A stretch of DNA of 64,000 nucleotides, from the NCBI GenBank assembly GCA_028023455.1, contig JAQFVV010012416.1:9117967-9181966 (forward strand), given 5' to 3'. The notes under the pieces were generated by a model. It was not told where the DNA came from. It was given only the letters and a program-made list of their open reading frames with translations, and did no database searches. This stretch comes from Epiperipatus broadwayi. Its lineage: Eukaryota > Onychophora > Udeonychophora > Euonychophora > Peripatidae. Below are positions 46,741 to 58,790 of this stretch, in pieces; the first letter of the stretch is position 1; every line of letters begins with the position of its first letter. The translations under genes and the position numbers were made by a program.

Positions 46741-48351
46741 ATGAGTGAACTAAATTATAGTATGGAAGAGGTTATGGAAGAGGAAGGTGCCCCAATACCA
46801 GGAATCAGTGATCATTTTCATACTGAAGAAGAGGATGGGGAGGTTTTCTTAAAAACACAAGAGGAAAGAGAGGAAGTAGAGGAAGATGCCTTTAATGTTA
46901 GTAGCAATAATACGGCCTCAAGTGTGGAAGTAGATGAGGAGTCAGAAGTGGGCCAGGCTCAAATAGCAAAGATAGCACCATCAGACATGGACATGATAAT
47001 GCAGATGCTCAGAAGTATGAGAGAGGAGAGTAAGCAAAGTATGATAAATCTAGAACAAAAGATAGAGAAAAATAATAAAAGTATGGTAAATCTAGAACAA
47101 AAGATAGAAAGTCTAAGAGAAGAGAGTAAGAAAAGTATAGATAGTCTAAGAGAAGATAGGAAGCAGCTCATAGAAAGTTTAAGAGAAGATAGGAAGCAGT
47201 TCATAGATAGTTTAAAAGAAGATAATAAAAGTTTAAGAGAAGATAGTAAGCACAGTATAGAGAGTTTGAGAGAAGATCTCAAAGCAAAAATAGATAACTC
47301 TATTGAAAGCAACAACCAAATGATCATGACCTGGGAAACAGAGATCGAAGAACCTCATATAGAGAAAACTACTGAAAGTATAATAGAAGATAGTCAGACT
47401 ACTGATAATAGAGAAAGGAGCAAGAGATTAGAGGAAGAAATAGGTAAATCAGCTAATATACTGATAGAGGGGAGTAGATCACAAGAAGTGGAAAGGCCAA
47501 TAGTAGCCATAAAATCTAATCTCTCAGTAAAAAGAATACATGAGGTGATGGACAGAGAGCAGATTGGGATAGATCATGAAGTGAAAAGAAGGAAAAGAGA
47601 GTTGGAGGAAAAACTTCATGCATCCGATAAGATGATTGATTTAAGAGAGGCAATAATGGAGATGAAACCAGTTATTTTAGAAAGAGAACAAAAGTTTCAA
47701 CAGTCTGTAGTTCTCAATCTAGTAACTAACCAGCATGTGTGGTTTCAAAAATCTGTCTTCTTAAATAGATTGGAGATACCTTATATATGGTATAGAGAGG
47801 CAATCTCTCTGAAAAATGTAAATGTCCAAATCTCTCTGAAAAATTCAACTGCTCTGGAAAAGTCAAAAATAAGTTATATCTGGTACAGAGAGGCAATCTC
47901 TCTGAAAAATGTAAATGTCCAGTGTGTATCAGACAGAGAATCTATCTCTCTGAAAAATGTAAATGCTCTGGAAAATTTAAATGTGCCTTATATATGGTAC
48001 AAAGAGTCAACCTTTCTAGAAAATTTAAAAATAAATTATACGTGGCCCAGAGAATCAATCTCTCTGGAAGATTTAAGGATGAATTATATATGGTACAGAG
48101 AGTCAATCTTTCTGGAAAGTTTAAAAATAAAGTATGTATGGTATAGAGAGTCAATCTCTCTGAAAAACTTCAAAGCATATTATGTATGGTACCAAGAGTC
48201 CATATTTCTAAATAGAGTTTGTAATAGGAGGTTATATAAAATAATTCCTCCAGATATGTTTTATAAATATCCAGTCAAGATGAAAAATGGAAATATTAAA
48301 AAGGGACTGGATGTACATGTGCAATTTTATGCAGACCACGATATTATTTGA
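46741..48351 (+). CDS. 536-aa acidic, coiled-coil, tandem-repeat protein of the LARD-like element
   Basis: Intact ORF, ATG at 46741, TGA at 48349-48351. Residues 1-80 are strongly acidic (MSELNYSMEEVMEEEGAPIP...). Residues about 85-200 form a predicted coiled coil built of SLREDRKQ/NLEQKIE-type repeats. Residues 200-330 are charged. Residues about 331-495 are tandem repeats of 16 residues with consensus Y-x-W-Y-R-E-S-I-x-L-x-N-L-K-x-x, at least eight units. It has no CCHC knuckle, protease or RT. By position it replaces gag. A coiled-coil N-terminus is seen in some gypsy Gag proteins, but I do not recognise the repeat domain. Function is unknown; RNA or particle assembly is a guess. It is the only long intact ORF in the window. 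Confidence 0.85.
   Translation: MSELNYSMEEVMEEEGAPIPGISDHFHTEEEDGEVFLKTQEEREEVEEDAFNVSSNNTASSVEVDEESEVGQAQIAKIAPSDMDMIMQMLRSMREESKQSMINLEQKIEKNNKSMVNLEQKIESLREESKKSIDSLREDRKQLIESLREDRKQFIDSLKEDNKSLREDSKHSIESLREDLKAKIDNSIESNNQMIMTWETEIEEPHIEKTTESIIEDSQTTDNRERSKRLEEEIGKSANILIEGSRSQEVERPIVAIKSNLSVKRIHEVMDREQIGIDHEVKRRKRELEEKLHASDKMIDLREAIMEMKPVILEREQKFQQSVVLNLVTNQHVWFQKSVFLNRLEIPYIWYREAISLKNVNVQISLKNSTALEKSKISYIWYREAISLKNVNVQCVSDRESISLKNVNALENLNVPYIWYKESTFLENLKINYTWPRESISLEDLRMNYIWYRESIFLESLKIKYVWYRESISLKNFKAYYVWYQESIFLNRVCNRRLYKIIPPDMFYKYPVKMKNGNIKKGLDVHVQFYADHDII
47731..48225 (+). repeat. 48-bp tandem repeats inside the ORF
   Basis: Each unit carries TATATATGGTACAGAGAGTC then AATCTCTCTGGAAAATTTAA. 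Because 48 is divisible by 3, all frames repeat. A second plus frame (47922-48146) and a minus frame (47942-48154) are also open through it. The last five units are exactly 16 codons each; the first ones are irregular. Confidence 0.88.
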
Positions 48352-48475
48352 AAAGAAAAAGCCATTCCAAATTACCAAGAAAATAGGAGAAAATGCCTTT
48401 ATGCTTGCTGCTCTTGATGGGAATAAGGGGACCTATAATGCTAGGAGTTTGATCCCTTATACTTCAGCAGAATAG
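48290..48475 (+). pseudogene. remnant resembling the C-terminal end of gypsy Pol (GPY/F-like)
   Basis: In another frame than the 536-codon ORF and overlapping its end, it reads LFEKKKPFQITKKIGENAFM, then NARSLIPYTSAE and TAG at 48473-48475. The K-P-F..I.KKIG.NAF.L spacing resembles the SH3-like tail that ends integrase in Ty3/gypsy Pol (G-P-Y/F motif). It suggests that the internal region arose by deletion of most of gag-pol from an autonomous gypsy element. Confidence 0.55.
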
Positions 48476-48655
48476 CCTGGCAAAGATCTCCAAATAAATT
48501 ATTTTTAGGTTTTTTTTTTTTTTTTAATGAAAAATATATTTAGCAGTAGTTAATTTTTTATATATATTATAAGTGTTTATTATTATTAGTGTATTTATTA
48601 GTTAAGATTTTTTTTTAAAAATATAGTTAAAACAAAAGTGCTGATGATTTTATCC

Positions 48656-48669
48656 GAAGGGGGAGAAAG
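48656..48669 (+). promoter_or_regulatory. polypurine tract
   Basis: GAAGGGGGAGAAAG immediately before the 3' LTR start (one base between), the usual plus-strand primer. Confidence 0.85.
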
Positions 48670-48670
48670 T

Positions 48671-51600
48671 TGTGCCATTACAATTTGGTCACTAGCCAAA
48701 TTTATAGTAATGTGCATGTAGAAAAGGTAAAACAAAATCATCATCACAATTTTATATAACCATAAAAGAAGTTGTAGGGCATCCAAGTTTAAACCCTACA
48801 AGGTCCAATTTCAAAAGCTTTAAACAGAAAGAATGGGACAACAATTATATGCTTTATTTGTGTGTGTGTTGATAGAAAGGTAATACACACATTTAAACTA
48901 TTTAATATTTAATTTTTCTTTAAAAAGCAAAGTTATAATGCATACATATAGGCAATGTATGTGTAAATTATTTAATTGTTTTATATTTCAAATATTCAAC
49001 ATTTTAACTTTCTTTAAAACTAACCTATGCTTGATCAATTCTAACATTTTTTTTCTATACTTTTATTTTGCTTTTCTTTAATTATAAGTGGGATTTAAAA
49101 ATTACAGACTTAATTAAATAATTGGTTTATAATTACTAAGCTAGCAATTATAGTATTTAAGGTTAGTTTATGAATGATTTGAAAGAATGCAGGATGTGTG
49201 TACATTACATACAAAATTTTACATTTCCTAAATATTGAAAGAAAAGGAAGTATTAAATCTGTTAAATTATTTTTTTTTTGTACAATTTTTTTTTTGTTAA
49301 AACAGGAAATCTGTTTAATCAGATATCGATCTTTGTAGTAAATTTTTTGTAAATGATTGTTTCACTTTGGAAGCTTATGATGAGTCAGAACTATAATTTG
49401 AAATTGTCTTATCAAGATCTAAAGAAGGAAGCTCAAAGATTTGAAGTGTTACCTGGATGTTAAAAAGAAAGAAAAAACAAAAGAAAGGAAATAAGAATTG
49501 AGTCTATTTTTTTTTTAAAACAAAAGTGTCTGGAAAAAGGATTAAACTTTTCAGTTGAAAAATACTTTGGTTGAAAATAAATTAGAGATCTAATTAAAAC
49601 AAATTTGTCCAAAAATAGCAAGTGATGCTATCTCTGATTGGTTAAGTTAGCTAAAAATTGGATATAAAAAGCTGTCTTAGATTATTATTGTGATTGATTC
49701 AGAGTAATAAACTTTCCATTTGCGAAAATATAAGAAATGGCGGGCTAGAAAAATTATATGTATATTCCATTTGCCAGACCATCTGGGGAAGCTGCACATC
49801 ACATAGGAAAGAAAAGATGTGTCTAAAATAATATTCTACACCTTTCAACTGACCAGATAAATAAGATGTTTTTAATAGAAGGAAGAAAGCATTCACCTGC
49901 ATTCAAAGAAGATGAATTAATCTACTGATAAATATTAATCATCAAGTCCAATTAATTGTTACAACAACTGATTTTGAACTCAAGAAAATTTACAAATGGG
50001 AAAACAACTGCTGTATTTCATCCACATGCTTGACAAGAAGAGAAGAAAATTTACTATAATGATTTCCAAATTATCCACTAAAGCAAATAACCTCAATAGA
50101 GTCACCATCATCAAATAGTTATCCACCTCAAGAAAGAGATTGTTCCCAGTAAAATGGAAATGGTAGCTGCAGAAATATAAACATTATACAAGACAAGTTT
50201 GAACCCTTGAAAATTCGCCCCAAACAAAAAAAAATCGGTAATATGACTTTTTATATCTATTTTCTTTATGATATCAGTCTTAATAAACATTTTAGCAATA
50301 AAGTGGTATATTTTATTTAAAGAACTTTTAAAGACTATTCAGATCGATTAAAACAAGAATGTCTTACTAAAAATAACTTTGAGCTTCATAAATTATCTTG
50401 AAGGTATCAAAATTATATGTTTATTAATTTTACAGTTATGAAATATGAATATGTCCAAAACGAATTTTTTTTTTTATGGTATTATGATTTTAGTTTTAAC
50501 TAATATTATTATTTTGGTTTTTAATAATATTTTGTTATCATGGGATAAAACACGCACATACATAATAATATTTTTATATGTGTATAATTGTGAGTGAATG
50601 TAGAGTAACAAGTAGTGTTAGAATATTAGATTAGTTTGTTTCATTAAGTATAGCATTTCAGAGGTAGAAGAGAGGGGGGAGAAAATAATTTAAAACTTGT
50701 TTCTAAAACTTGCTCTTTCAATTTTACTAACATTTCTATTTATATTCTATTTACATGTTGGATTTTAAAGTATGTGTGCCAATGAGCAGATAATATTTTT
50801 TCTTAATACTTTTCTCATGGAGTGAAAATCATGGTCAATGTGACGTCCAACTTAATACAAAATACATTTGAAGGGAAAGGGGGAAGAACTTAAAATTAAT
50901 CTGAGGATTGTTATATAATCAATTATTATTATTATTATTCATGTCAATTTTCATATTTATCTAGAAAATTTTATGTATATGTTCGAACTGTAGTAATAAA
51001 TATTAGTTTGTTTTATTAAACGAGGCGTATATATTTCATTAAGTGTAGTCTTTGTTAAGTGTGATTATTCATCATCATCAATGGTTGAATATTAGTTATT
51101 TAAGATATAAGTAAATATGCTAAAATTAAGCAATAATTATGAATTTCTTTATAAAATTTAGTTTTATGTTTAGGCTTAGTCCTAGAGCTGTAGTTGAAAC
51201 CCTTGTCATTATCGTTATTATTATCATCATCATCATCGTCATCAACGTTTTAATTAATGAGCTGTTTAACTGTTTAAAGGCCATAAATAAATATTGATTT
51301 TATAATATTTAGTGATTTCTTAGTATTATTATAACCACATCCCATCATCTATTTCATGCAAGGATGAGTGAATCGCCATCCTAAATTAGTTGTATATAAT
51401 CTGAGCTAGTGAACTTATAAAAATATTGAAACACATTTGTTATGTTAAGATCTGAGAAATGATTTATGTCTAGTATACTCCACTTTGGTTTATAGATGTT
51501 TTACTTTTACCTAAATATTAGTGCATATAGTGATATGGCTCAAAAAGCAAAATCTTCCATTTTTATTAGAAATAAAGTACCAAAAAGGGGATTCAAACCC

Positions 51601-52004
51601 GGTACATGTGAAAGGTTATTAGATATAACCGTGTCTAGATTCAGATAATCTAGTGGCGCCCTGCTAGACCATATTCACTTAGTATTTGTTTAAACCTGCA
51701 CTTAACATCAAACCAAGGAATGAAAGTGGATAAATCCTATTGCCTGTATACCTGAGTTAGATTTTATTGAATTATTAGTGTACTCACCTCACGTGATTTT
51801 CATAATAGATTTCCCTATACGTGATTTCATATAATACTGGTTATTAATACATTGCTCATAATTTGCTTCTAATTCTTGATGATAGGGTATAATACTGGTT
51901 ATTAATATCTTTGATCATCATTGAATTTATGATTATTTCTTATATATTGTAGACAACTAAGATATGGTAATAATATCTTTTTTTTGATACTTTATTTGGT
52001 TACA
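48671..52004 (+). repeat. 3' LTR of the LARD-like element (3334 bp)
   Basis: Nearly identical to the 5' LTR throughout. Differences seen include ACTAGCC for ACTAGAC near the start, length changes in T runs, and an extra segment of about 33 bp (GTAATAAACTTTCCATTTGC...) at about 49704-49737. It ends TTACA followed by ATAG. Confidence 0.92.
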
Positions 52005-52008
52005 ATAG

Positions 52009-53473
52009 ATAAATAGGAAGAAAAAAAAAGCAAACACAGCCATTTAATGAAGATAAGATTTTACATGGAAATAAGATGCCTATTATTTTTTTTAATTTTT
52101 ACACAACATGTAAGATATCCACAATATAGAAGTTAAACTCATACTGCAGGGCAAAACAGATCAAATCATACTAAAAACAAGATTTGGATAAGTTTCTACA
52201 TAAATAATAATACAACTAAGAATCCAATAGAGTAATACAAAATTAATATTACAGAAAAACACAAAGAATGATACAAAATAATGGAAACCTTTGTAATAAG
52301 ATATAATTTATTTAAATGGAGTCAGGCTATGTAATAATGAATAGTTAAAATTAAGTTATTCATCACAAGCTCTCCCACTTGTGGAAGATATCGACATTGG
52401 TTAACTGAGACGACCACAATAAATATGTAACATTAATCTCATATTCGTCAAATCAATACTTGATTGTGTAGCCAATTTGAGATAGATAACAATCATCTTG
52501 GGGAAAAAAATCACAGTGTTGTCTGGAAACAATGTCTGCAAACTTCCAGCAGTTGGAAAGGGTATAATAAATTATTTATCTGAGTACATTACATGTTTAC
52601 AGTTATTCACTACCCACTTCTTATGCTTCTGACATGAAATATTTCTAAAAATTAGTATTTAAATCCAAAATCAATAACTTTAAAATGGTTGCTTAGCTAC
52701 AGTGGGCTGCTTATCATTCAGACATATATATATTTGTTCTAATCTAACATTTTTTGGTTACACTTCTCCAAGCATTGATATCAGACCACAACTGATTCTA
52801 GAAAATTTCATTCCTTCATAAATGCAGCATCTCTCTTGAGATCGTTGGTAATGAGACTCAACATTTCTTATCACAATTTCATAAAATTGAATCAACTATA
52901 TATTAAATACTTTTTATCATCTACTCAGAATTCTGCTTGTAACAAAAAAAATATTATGTGGAATGTATTTCCATTTTCGCTGTGATACATGATGTTGTGT
53001 TTGGCTAAATTTACAGGTTCAATTCCAAACCAACAGACAAATGTATGACACTACTCAACAATTAATATGTATAATTTATTAGTGACAAAAATATACACAC
53101 ATGTTAGTTAATAACACATATAAATATGGTCAATACAATTTAATGCCGAGATAGACATGCCGAGTAATGGAACTCACTTCCAGCTATATAAATAGCCTGC
53201 CTTGTGAGTTCAAGTATGACTCTTCCGGCTGTGCAGTACAGCTTGCCTCGAGTTGGATCTAGTTCAGACTCTTTTGGCTGTGCAGGACAGCTTGCCTCAA
53301 GTCGAAGCAAAAAATCTGAAATAGTCCACTTCTAAAGGCAAGGTCAGATATGACACATGATTTAAAAATATAATGCAAATAAGTCAGATGTTTTTATTTT
53401 ATCCAACCTATGTATAGGCCGACAAACACACATATTGTATAGTCAAAATATCAAACCAGCACAGAATACTTAC
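52009..53473. other. intron with a short duplicated GC-richer patch
   Basis: Mostly plain A+T-rich. At 53217-53310 a unit with GGCTGTGCAGTACAGCTTGC is repeated as GGCTGTGCAGGACAGCTTGC about 50 bp on. It is preceded by a CTATATAAATAG box (53184), perhaps an old LTR or promoter scrap. No coding exon was found. Confidence 0.45.
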
Positions 53474-53584
53474 GCGGAGTATTTCCATTAATCTCACTGT
53501 TGACCATGTCGGTGACAAAGTCGCTGAGAGAAGAGTAGGAAGAACTAGTGCTTTCTGCGCCATCGCTGTCACTGCCGCTTTCAT
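53474..53584 (-). CDS. MADD: MADD exon, SSYSSL.DFV acidic/serine block
   Basis: 111 nt with acceptor TTTTATAG and a consensus donor GTAAGT. It encodes ESGSDSDGAESTSSSYSSLS followed by DFVTDMVNSEINGNTP. Vertebrate MADD has a nearly identical S-S-Y-S-S-L-G-D-F-V block ending in an INGDTP motif, which makes this the most diagnostic exon for the gene call. It is read after two carry-over bases and ends with one base. The segment is acidic and serine-rich, probably unstructured with phosphorylation potential (inference). It is isolated by a 7.3-kb intron upstream and a 23.7-kb intron downstream that carries the long-LTR element and the stacked LINEs. Confidence 0.93.
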
Positions 53585-56500
53585 CTATAAAATAAAAAGA
53601 ATATACCCAAATAGTTAACCCCTATTTACAAAAAGGGTTAAATTTAAGCAACTATGAAGTTTTAATTTATTTTAAAAGTAATTCGAAACAGATATTAAAT
53701 TAGTCATTTCTATAGTTATTATTAGTTTTTTTTCAGCTTTCATATCTAATTGTATAAAATCTATATAATTTTAATAATAAAGTAAATATTATACTCAAGG
53801 TAAATTGAAGTAAATATTATAGTCAAGGTGAATTTATTTCTAATATTTACATATTCATTCATAAATTATTCTTAAACGTCATAGCTAAAATAATTTGGTT
53901 GAATGAATTTAAGATGAAATGATTATAATTATTAATAATTATTATTAATGTATTTCTAAAGAGTCTTATAAAAAAAATAATAGAAAACTATACTTCAAAT
54001 AGTATGATAAAAATTATTAAATTAGATAAATTTAAATAATTAATTTATTGTTGAGTTTAAGTAATGTCACTTTCATTTCATATGATCAATTTTCAGGTTT
54101 TAAATTTTCCATAAAACTGTCTTCATTTATAAAATATTGATCAATTTTAAGTTACTGTCAATTTTATTTAAAATTGATCAATATATAACATTTTTAAATG
54201 CTATCTTCTGTTTGTTTTTTTTTTTTTTTTTTTAAGAACTGCACTTAATTTCAAATTCAGTAATTATATAAAAATATGTAAATCATTCATATACTGAATA
54301 AATTGGCCAAAACATTTCTATTGTTGGCAAAAGAGAAGGTTATTTTTATTAAGAGTAGCTAAGTATGCTTTCACCAACCCATGAAAGCTATGAATCTGAT
54401 TTTTAAACCATAAGCGCACTCAGATACACTTGATAAAAATAAATAAATATAATAAACCTTTCTTTCCCCGTAACTTCAGTTAATTTATTACAAACAAAAA
54501 TGAAAAGGATAATAAATTCTATATTGAATAGTACATCCTCTTGTCATAAATGTAAGCTAGGATTTGAATCCAAGTGAAAACTTTCAGCAGATAGCTAAGG
54601 ATTTCTAAAGCAAAACTAGAATTTTTTCGAGCTCACCAATCCAGCTTGGTCAGCAATAGGATATCTAACTATTCTCAACTGGAGGATGAAGTCATAAGTG
54701 GATTGTACAATGTGCTAACCTTATAACAACAAAAATAATTATAAGACAATGCAGTGTGGTGAGAGGAGTATCGTACTTCTTCGAGTAATAAATCCTTAGT
54801 TTATTTGATTTTATTAGTTTTATTTTAATATTATTAGTAATAGTACTGTGCTTTTATTATAACAATAAGGATCTCTGGCAGTTTAACAAATGATTAAAGC
54901 AAGGGAGTAAATATCAATAACCAGACGTAATGTGTTGATGAACAGTTTTAATTCATCAAGGTATTTGATAGTCAGTTACAAGTGAAAACAGTCATGCTTC
55001 TATTCAGATATCTAATCTTCTTGCATTTGCATCTATTACTTTGATTTCTATTACCTTTTCAAAAGATGTTGCACAGCCTCAGTTAATAGATGGAATGGAA
55101 AAACCATTCAAGATGCAGTATGGGTATTAGTATTTGAGCACATCTCAATATTGCATCTTAATAACGTGAGGTTGCAGCACTGAAAATTGAGATGCCAAAA
55201 TAAATTATGTTTAGAAAGTGAAGAACAGTGGAAAAATGCCATCAATAATGATTTAAGATTATTTGTTGCCTAGTTAACCAATTCGCCTTTGGCTGAAAAC
55301 TTAACAATCGACATATAATGATTACACGAATAGCCTAATTAACTCTTAAGTTCATTCGAAGACTGAATAAACAATTGTTTTAATGTAATTCCACAAAATA
55401 GTTTTCAAGTTAGATTACATCTTAATTCAAAATACCATTTGATTAATATTAAGAATGAATGAGCTTGTCTTAGAATAATATTAAACATTCATTATCAGTA
55501 GAAAAATGTTTTCTAATAATCATTTACACACACAAAAAAAAAAAAATTACAGACTTTACTTATTTCCTTTCCCTACATTACCAAGACTGCAAAAAGGAGT
55601 TTGCTGTTAACTGAAAGAGACTCTTCAATTTCTTTTTGAGGCTTTATAGGAACTGAGATGGGTAAATTCCTAAAGCCCATTCAATACATTCTTATCATTA
55701 CAGTTATTATTAATATATGAGTATTCATATAGTAAACAAACATGGATGGCTGCTCATTAACAACTATTAGCCAGTGTGTTGAGTTTATTGGCTAAATTAT
55801 GGAATTTTCTTAGGTTGCCTAATAGTTCTCAACTAAAATGTCCATTCAATTTTCTTGAAGGAAGGATGAATCTGTGTGTGAATAATTTTTTTTTTTAAAA
55901 AATTGATATGTATAATCATGACAACAAAACTAAATTATGCTTCTTATTCCCAGAAGGCAAGACACTGTTTGGTAACTAAAGATTGAGGGTGTTAAGTATC
56001 ACCTGAATGCAGATCCAGGCTGCCATTCGATAACAATCTTTTAATTAAATACTTATAACTCCATATAACTTTCAAATGAAGAAAGATTGCAAGAATCGGA
56101 AAAAGAACTGTTTAATATTTAATGGGATATTATTGAACTTTATGAAGTTAGAATAAAAGATGAAGAGACAATTGATTTAAAAAGCAGACATTTGCTTTAT
56201 TACAAAGGCACAAACAAACATTAGAAGTACAAATGGAATGGAATTCATTATAAATAAAAAGTGGAAGAACAACAATATGAGATGGTATATCAAAGAGGGC
56301 GAAAAGATTAGTTATTCAGTGCTATGACTGGGTGACCAGCAAACAAATATACTATAAAACTCGACAGAATAACAGCACATATATTTAGTAATAGTAATTT
56401 ATTAACAATTTGGAAAAATAATTACTATACTGATCTTTAACACTAATATAAAGTCTGTATTTGAGCGAGCTTACTTCAATGATTAATTATTGAATAGCGA

Positions 56501-57070
56501 ATACTAATTATACAATTAAGGAAAAGCTATTAATTAACTTTGGTTTTATAATACAACCATCGATGAGCCTCTTGAGGCATTTCAAAATAATAATAAGACC
56601 GAGATGGTCTGTTAAAAGCACTAGTCAGCTTAGTGACCTTCAGCAGCCGAGATCAGGGAGAAGAAATCCTCTGATGATGATTTACAACTCATGGGTGCAC
56701 TAACAGTAGCAGCTACCACAGAAAAAGCTAGCAGTCCTTTATCTCTTCCTTTGCTTCTCTTATCTTTTCTGGAGTAAATTCTTTGGCTTTAATCCGTTCA
56801 TATTATTTAGTTTATCACACAATGAAATTCATTAGCTTTTTAATTATACAATTAATTACTCTCTTAGGAATTTATTTCCATATCTGTACAGTTTTACAAT
56901 TAATTTAATGTTTTAGGAATTCCTTTCCATATAAGGTAATTTACAAGCTCGTTTCTATTAACCAATATATAGATGTGTCTATGTTTCTTTAAACTATGTT
57001 TAATTGAAAACATTTCTTTTCAACTATTTATTTATTTATATTTAAAGATTCTTTAATATTTTGCACTCAG
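53585..57070. other. intron stretch, nothing assigned
   Basis: 3.5 kb of A+T-rich intron between two MADD exons. It has long T runs (54216-54233) and a moderately GC-richer patch at 56620-56760 without an open frame. I see no supported gene or RNA. Confidence 0.45.
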
Positions 57071-57420
57071 CTTAATGGAAGATGACAAATACAGATAATT
57101 CAGATTTATGATTCAACAAGTTCTTGTTGTGATCAAGAAGCAGAGAAGTTTTATATGGATACTTTTGATCAGATCAAATAGCATTTTAAAATTGTCATAG
57201 GAGATCTTAATGCTAGAATTCATAAACAATTGAAAGATAAAAGTGCCATGATTAAATTTGTTCATGGTGACAGAAATGGAACTTGTAGATTTCGTAGAAA
57301 AAAAATTTATGACTTTAAATGAGAACTATTTTAGATTTAAACTTGATAATAGATAAAAGTGTAATACTGATAATAATAAAAATTGTTTAAAAACAGTGAT
57401 AGGTTAATATTTGACTTAAT
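57070..57420 (+). pseudogene. LINE endonuclease fragment, decayed
   Basis: Plus strand. It reads CDQEAEKFYMDTFDQIK, stop, then FKIVIGDLNARIHKQL near 57190 and FVHGDRNGTCRF near 57257. The GD(L/F)NA(R/K)I block is the conserved endonuclease motif of APE-type LINEs, and the order fits. Stops and A-run frameshifts follow. Its family appears different from the minus-strand LINEs at 34-40 kb (GDLNARI versus GDMNGHI). Confidence 0.65.
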
Positions 57421-58660
57421 GAACTAAATAATTTATTTTTCTTGCAAAATTGTAATTAATTCCAATGTATATTATAAAAATTATAAAATGAATTGAAAAT
57501 AATCATATAAAAAATAATTTGAATTAGAGCTTCAAAATAACCATAGAATATGGCAAAACACAGGAAAAGATGTAAAATAATAAATTTGGTTTATATACTC
57601 AACAAGATTTGTAAAGAAAATGAAGAAATATGTAAATCATATTTTTTTTCTAAATGTATGAATTGATTTAAAAAAAACAAAAACATGGATATTTAAATTT
57701 AAAAAGTGAAATATTTATCAGAAAGATATAATTATTAGAAAATATTCATTCATTCGAGATATAAAATAATTTTTAATTTTGAATGGTTAACTTATAGATA
57801 GCTTTATAATATAGAAATTTGTTTATTCTTATCTAGATGAAATAATACATGCTATTTAGATAAAGCAAATTGTCAGACGACAAGATGACTTTTAGTCACT
57901 TAACAAAATGGCATTAAAAGTAAGTAGTAAGAATAAAATTTATGTTTATAATGAAATTCAGTAACATTAAAACTGAAATATAAAAAGTAGATGAAACTGA
58001 GTGAAACTCTAAAGATTGATCATTAGGCAGGAAGTTATATTTTGAAGACTAGTTAATGGATAATGAAAATGGTAACACTTCAAAAGAAAAATGCAGGCTT
58101 TAATAAAATTAAAAAGTTCTTTTCATATACTACTGAAGTCAAAATTTAAAAAGTCTGGATATTTAAATACATAAGACAGAGATAGAAAGAAATCAAAACA
58201 TTGGAGAATTTGGGCAGAAAACCCCTGAAAATTTATTTATTATGATATGGCATAAAAGAATTATGAATGAATAAATAAATAAATAATAATAAGCTTATTT
58301 ATCGAATTATGAATTATATATTTTAAAAAGTTTATAAAGTTGTGAAAAAATAAGAGCATGAAGAAAATTAGTTAAAAGTAATTACACATACCTAAAAAAA
58401 AAAAAAAGAAAAAATAAATAAATATAGGAACTAAAAAAAAAGATCCAGAATAACGTAATATAATATCTAGATTTGTAATTAATATTCTTATACCCAAAAG
58501 TCAATAGTTCCTGAAGATAACCTATAATAATGATTAATAAAATACGCACACATAATCCACAGTTTCCTAAGATAGATAGATAATCTCTTTTTACTGCCAA
58601 ATAAAAAATCTGCATGATTCAGAAATTGCCGTGGATCTTGCACCAAACCAAAAAATTAAG
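57421..58660. other. intron stretch, nothing assigned
   Basis: Very A+T-rich with an (AATA)n run near 58270-58290. The open frame at 58382-58615 (minus) is a base-composition artefact with no domain. Confidence 0.45.
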
Positions 58661-58675
58661 CAATTTCATAATTAA

Positions 58676-58790
58676 CCATTAAGACATCACATGATCACTT
58701 TTTCTTATGCTTACACAAACTGTTAAAAGAGTAGCAACTTTCAATAGCTAGGTGGCACTACAGTGTAAAAAAAGTTGCTGCTGTTTCAAT
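58676..58790 (-). repeat. partial, inverted relative of the hairpin element
   Basis: The minus strand carries ACAGTTTGTGTAAGCATAAG, then a CATGTGATGT end, the tail seen at 7040-7092 and 41790-41842. Next to it is a short hairpin of its own (AGTAGCAACTTT / AAAGTTGCTGCT) with a GTGGCACTAC core that resembles the GCGCCACT core of the other copies. Confidence 0.6.

Larger units (their letters stand above)
42119..52004 (+). mobile_element. LARD-like non-autonomous LTR retrotransposon with 3.3-kb LTRs
   Basis: 9886 bp. LTRs at 42119-45415 and 48671-52004 begin TGTGCCATTACA and end GGTTACA. The exact target duplication ATAG lies at 42115-42118 and 52005-52008. One base after the 5' LTR is a textbook tRNA-Lys primer site (45417-45434). 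A polypurine tract GAAGGGGGAGAAAG ends just before the 3' LTR. The 3.25-kb internal region has a repeated leader, one 536-codon ORF and a pol-tail scrap. It has no protease, RT, RNase H or integrase core. The LTRs differ only by scattered changes and one indel, so insertion was recent. Mobility would need enzymes from another element. Confidence 0.92.
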
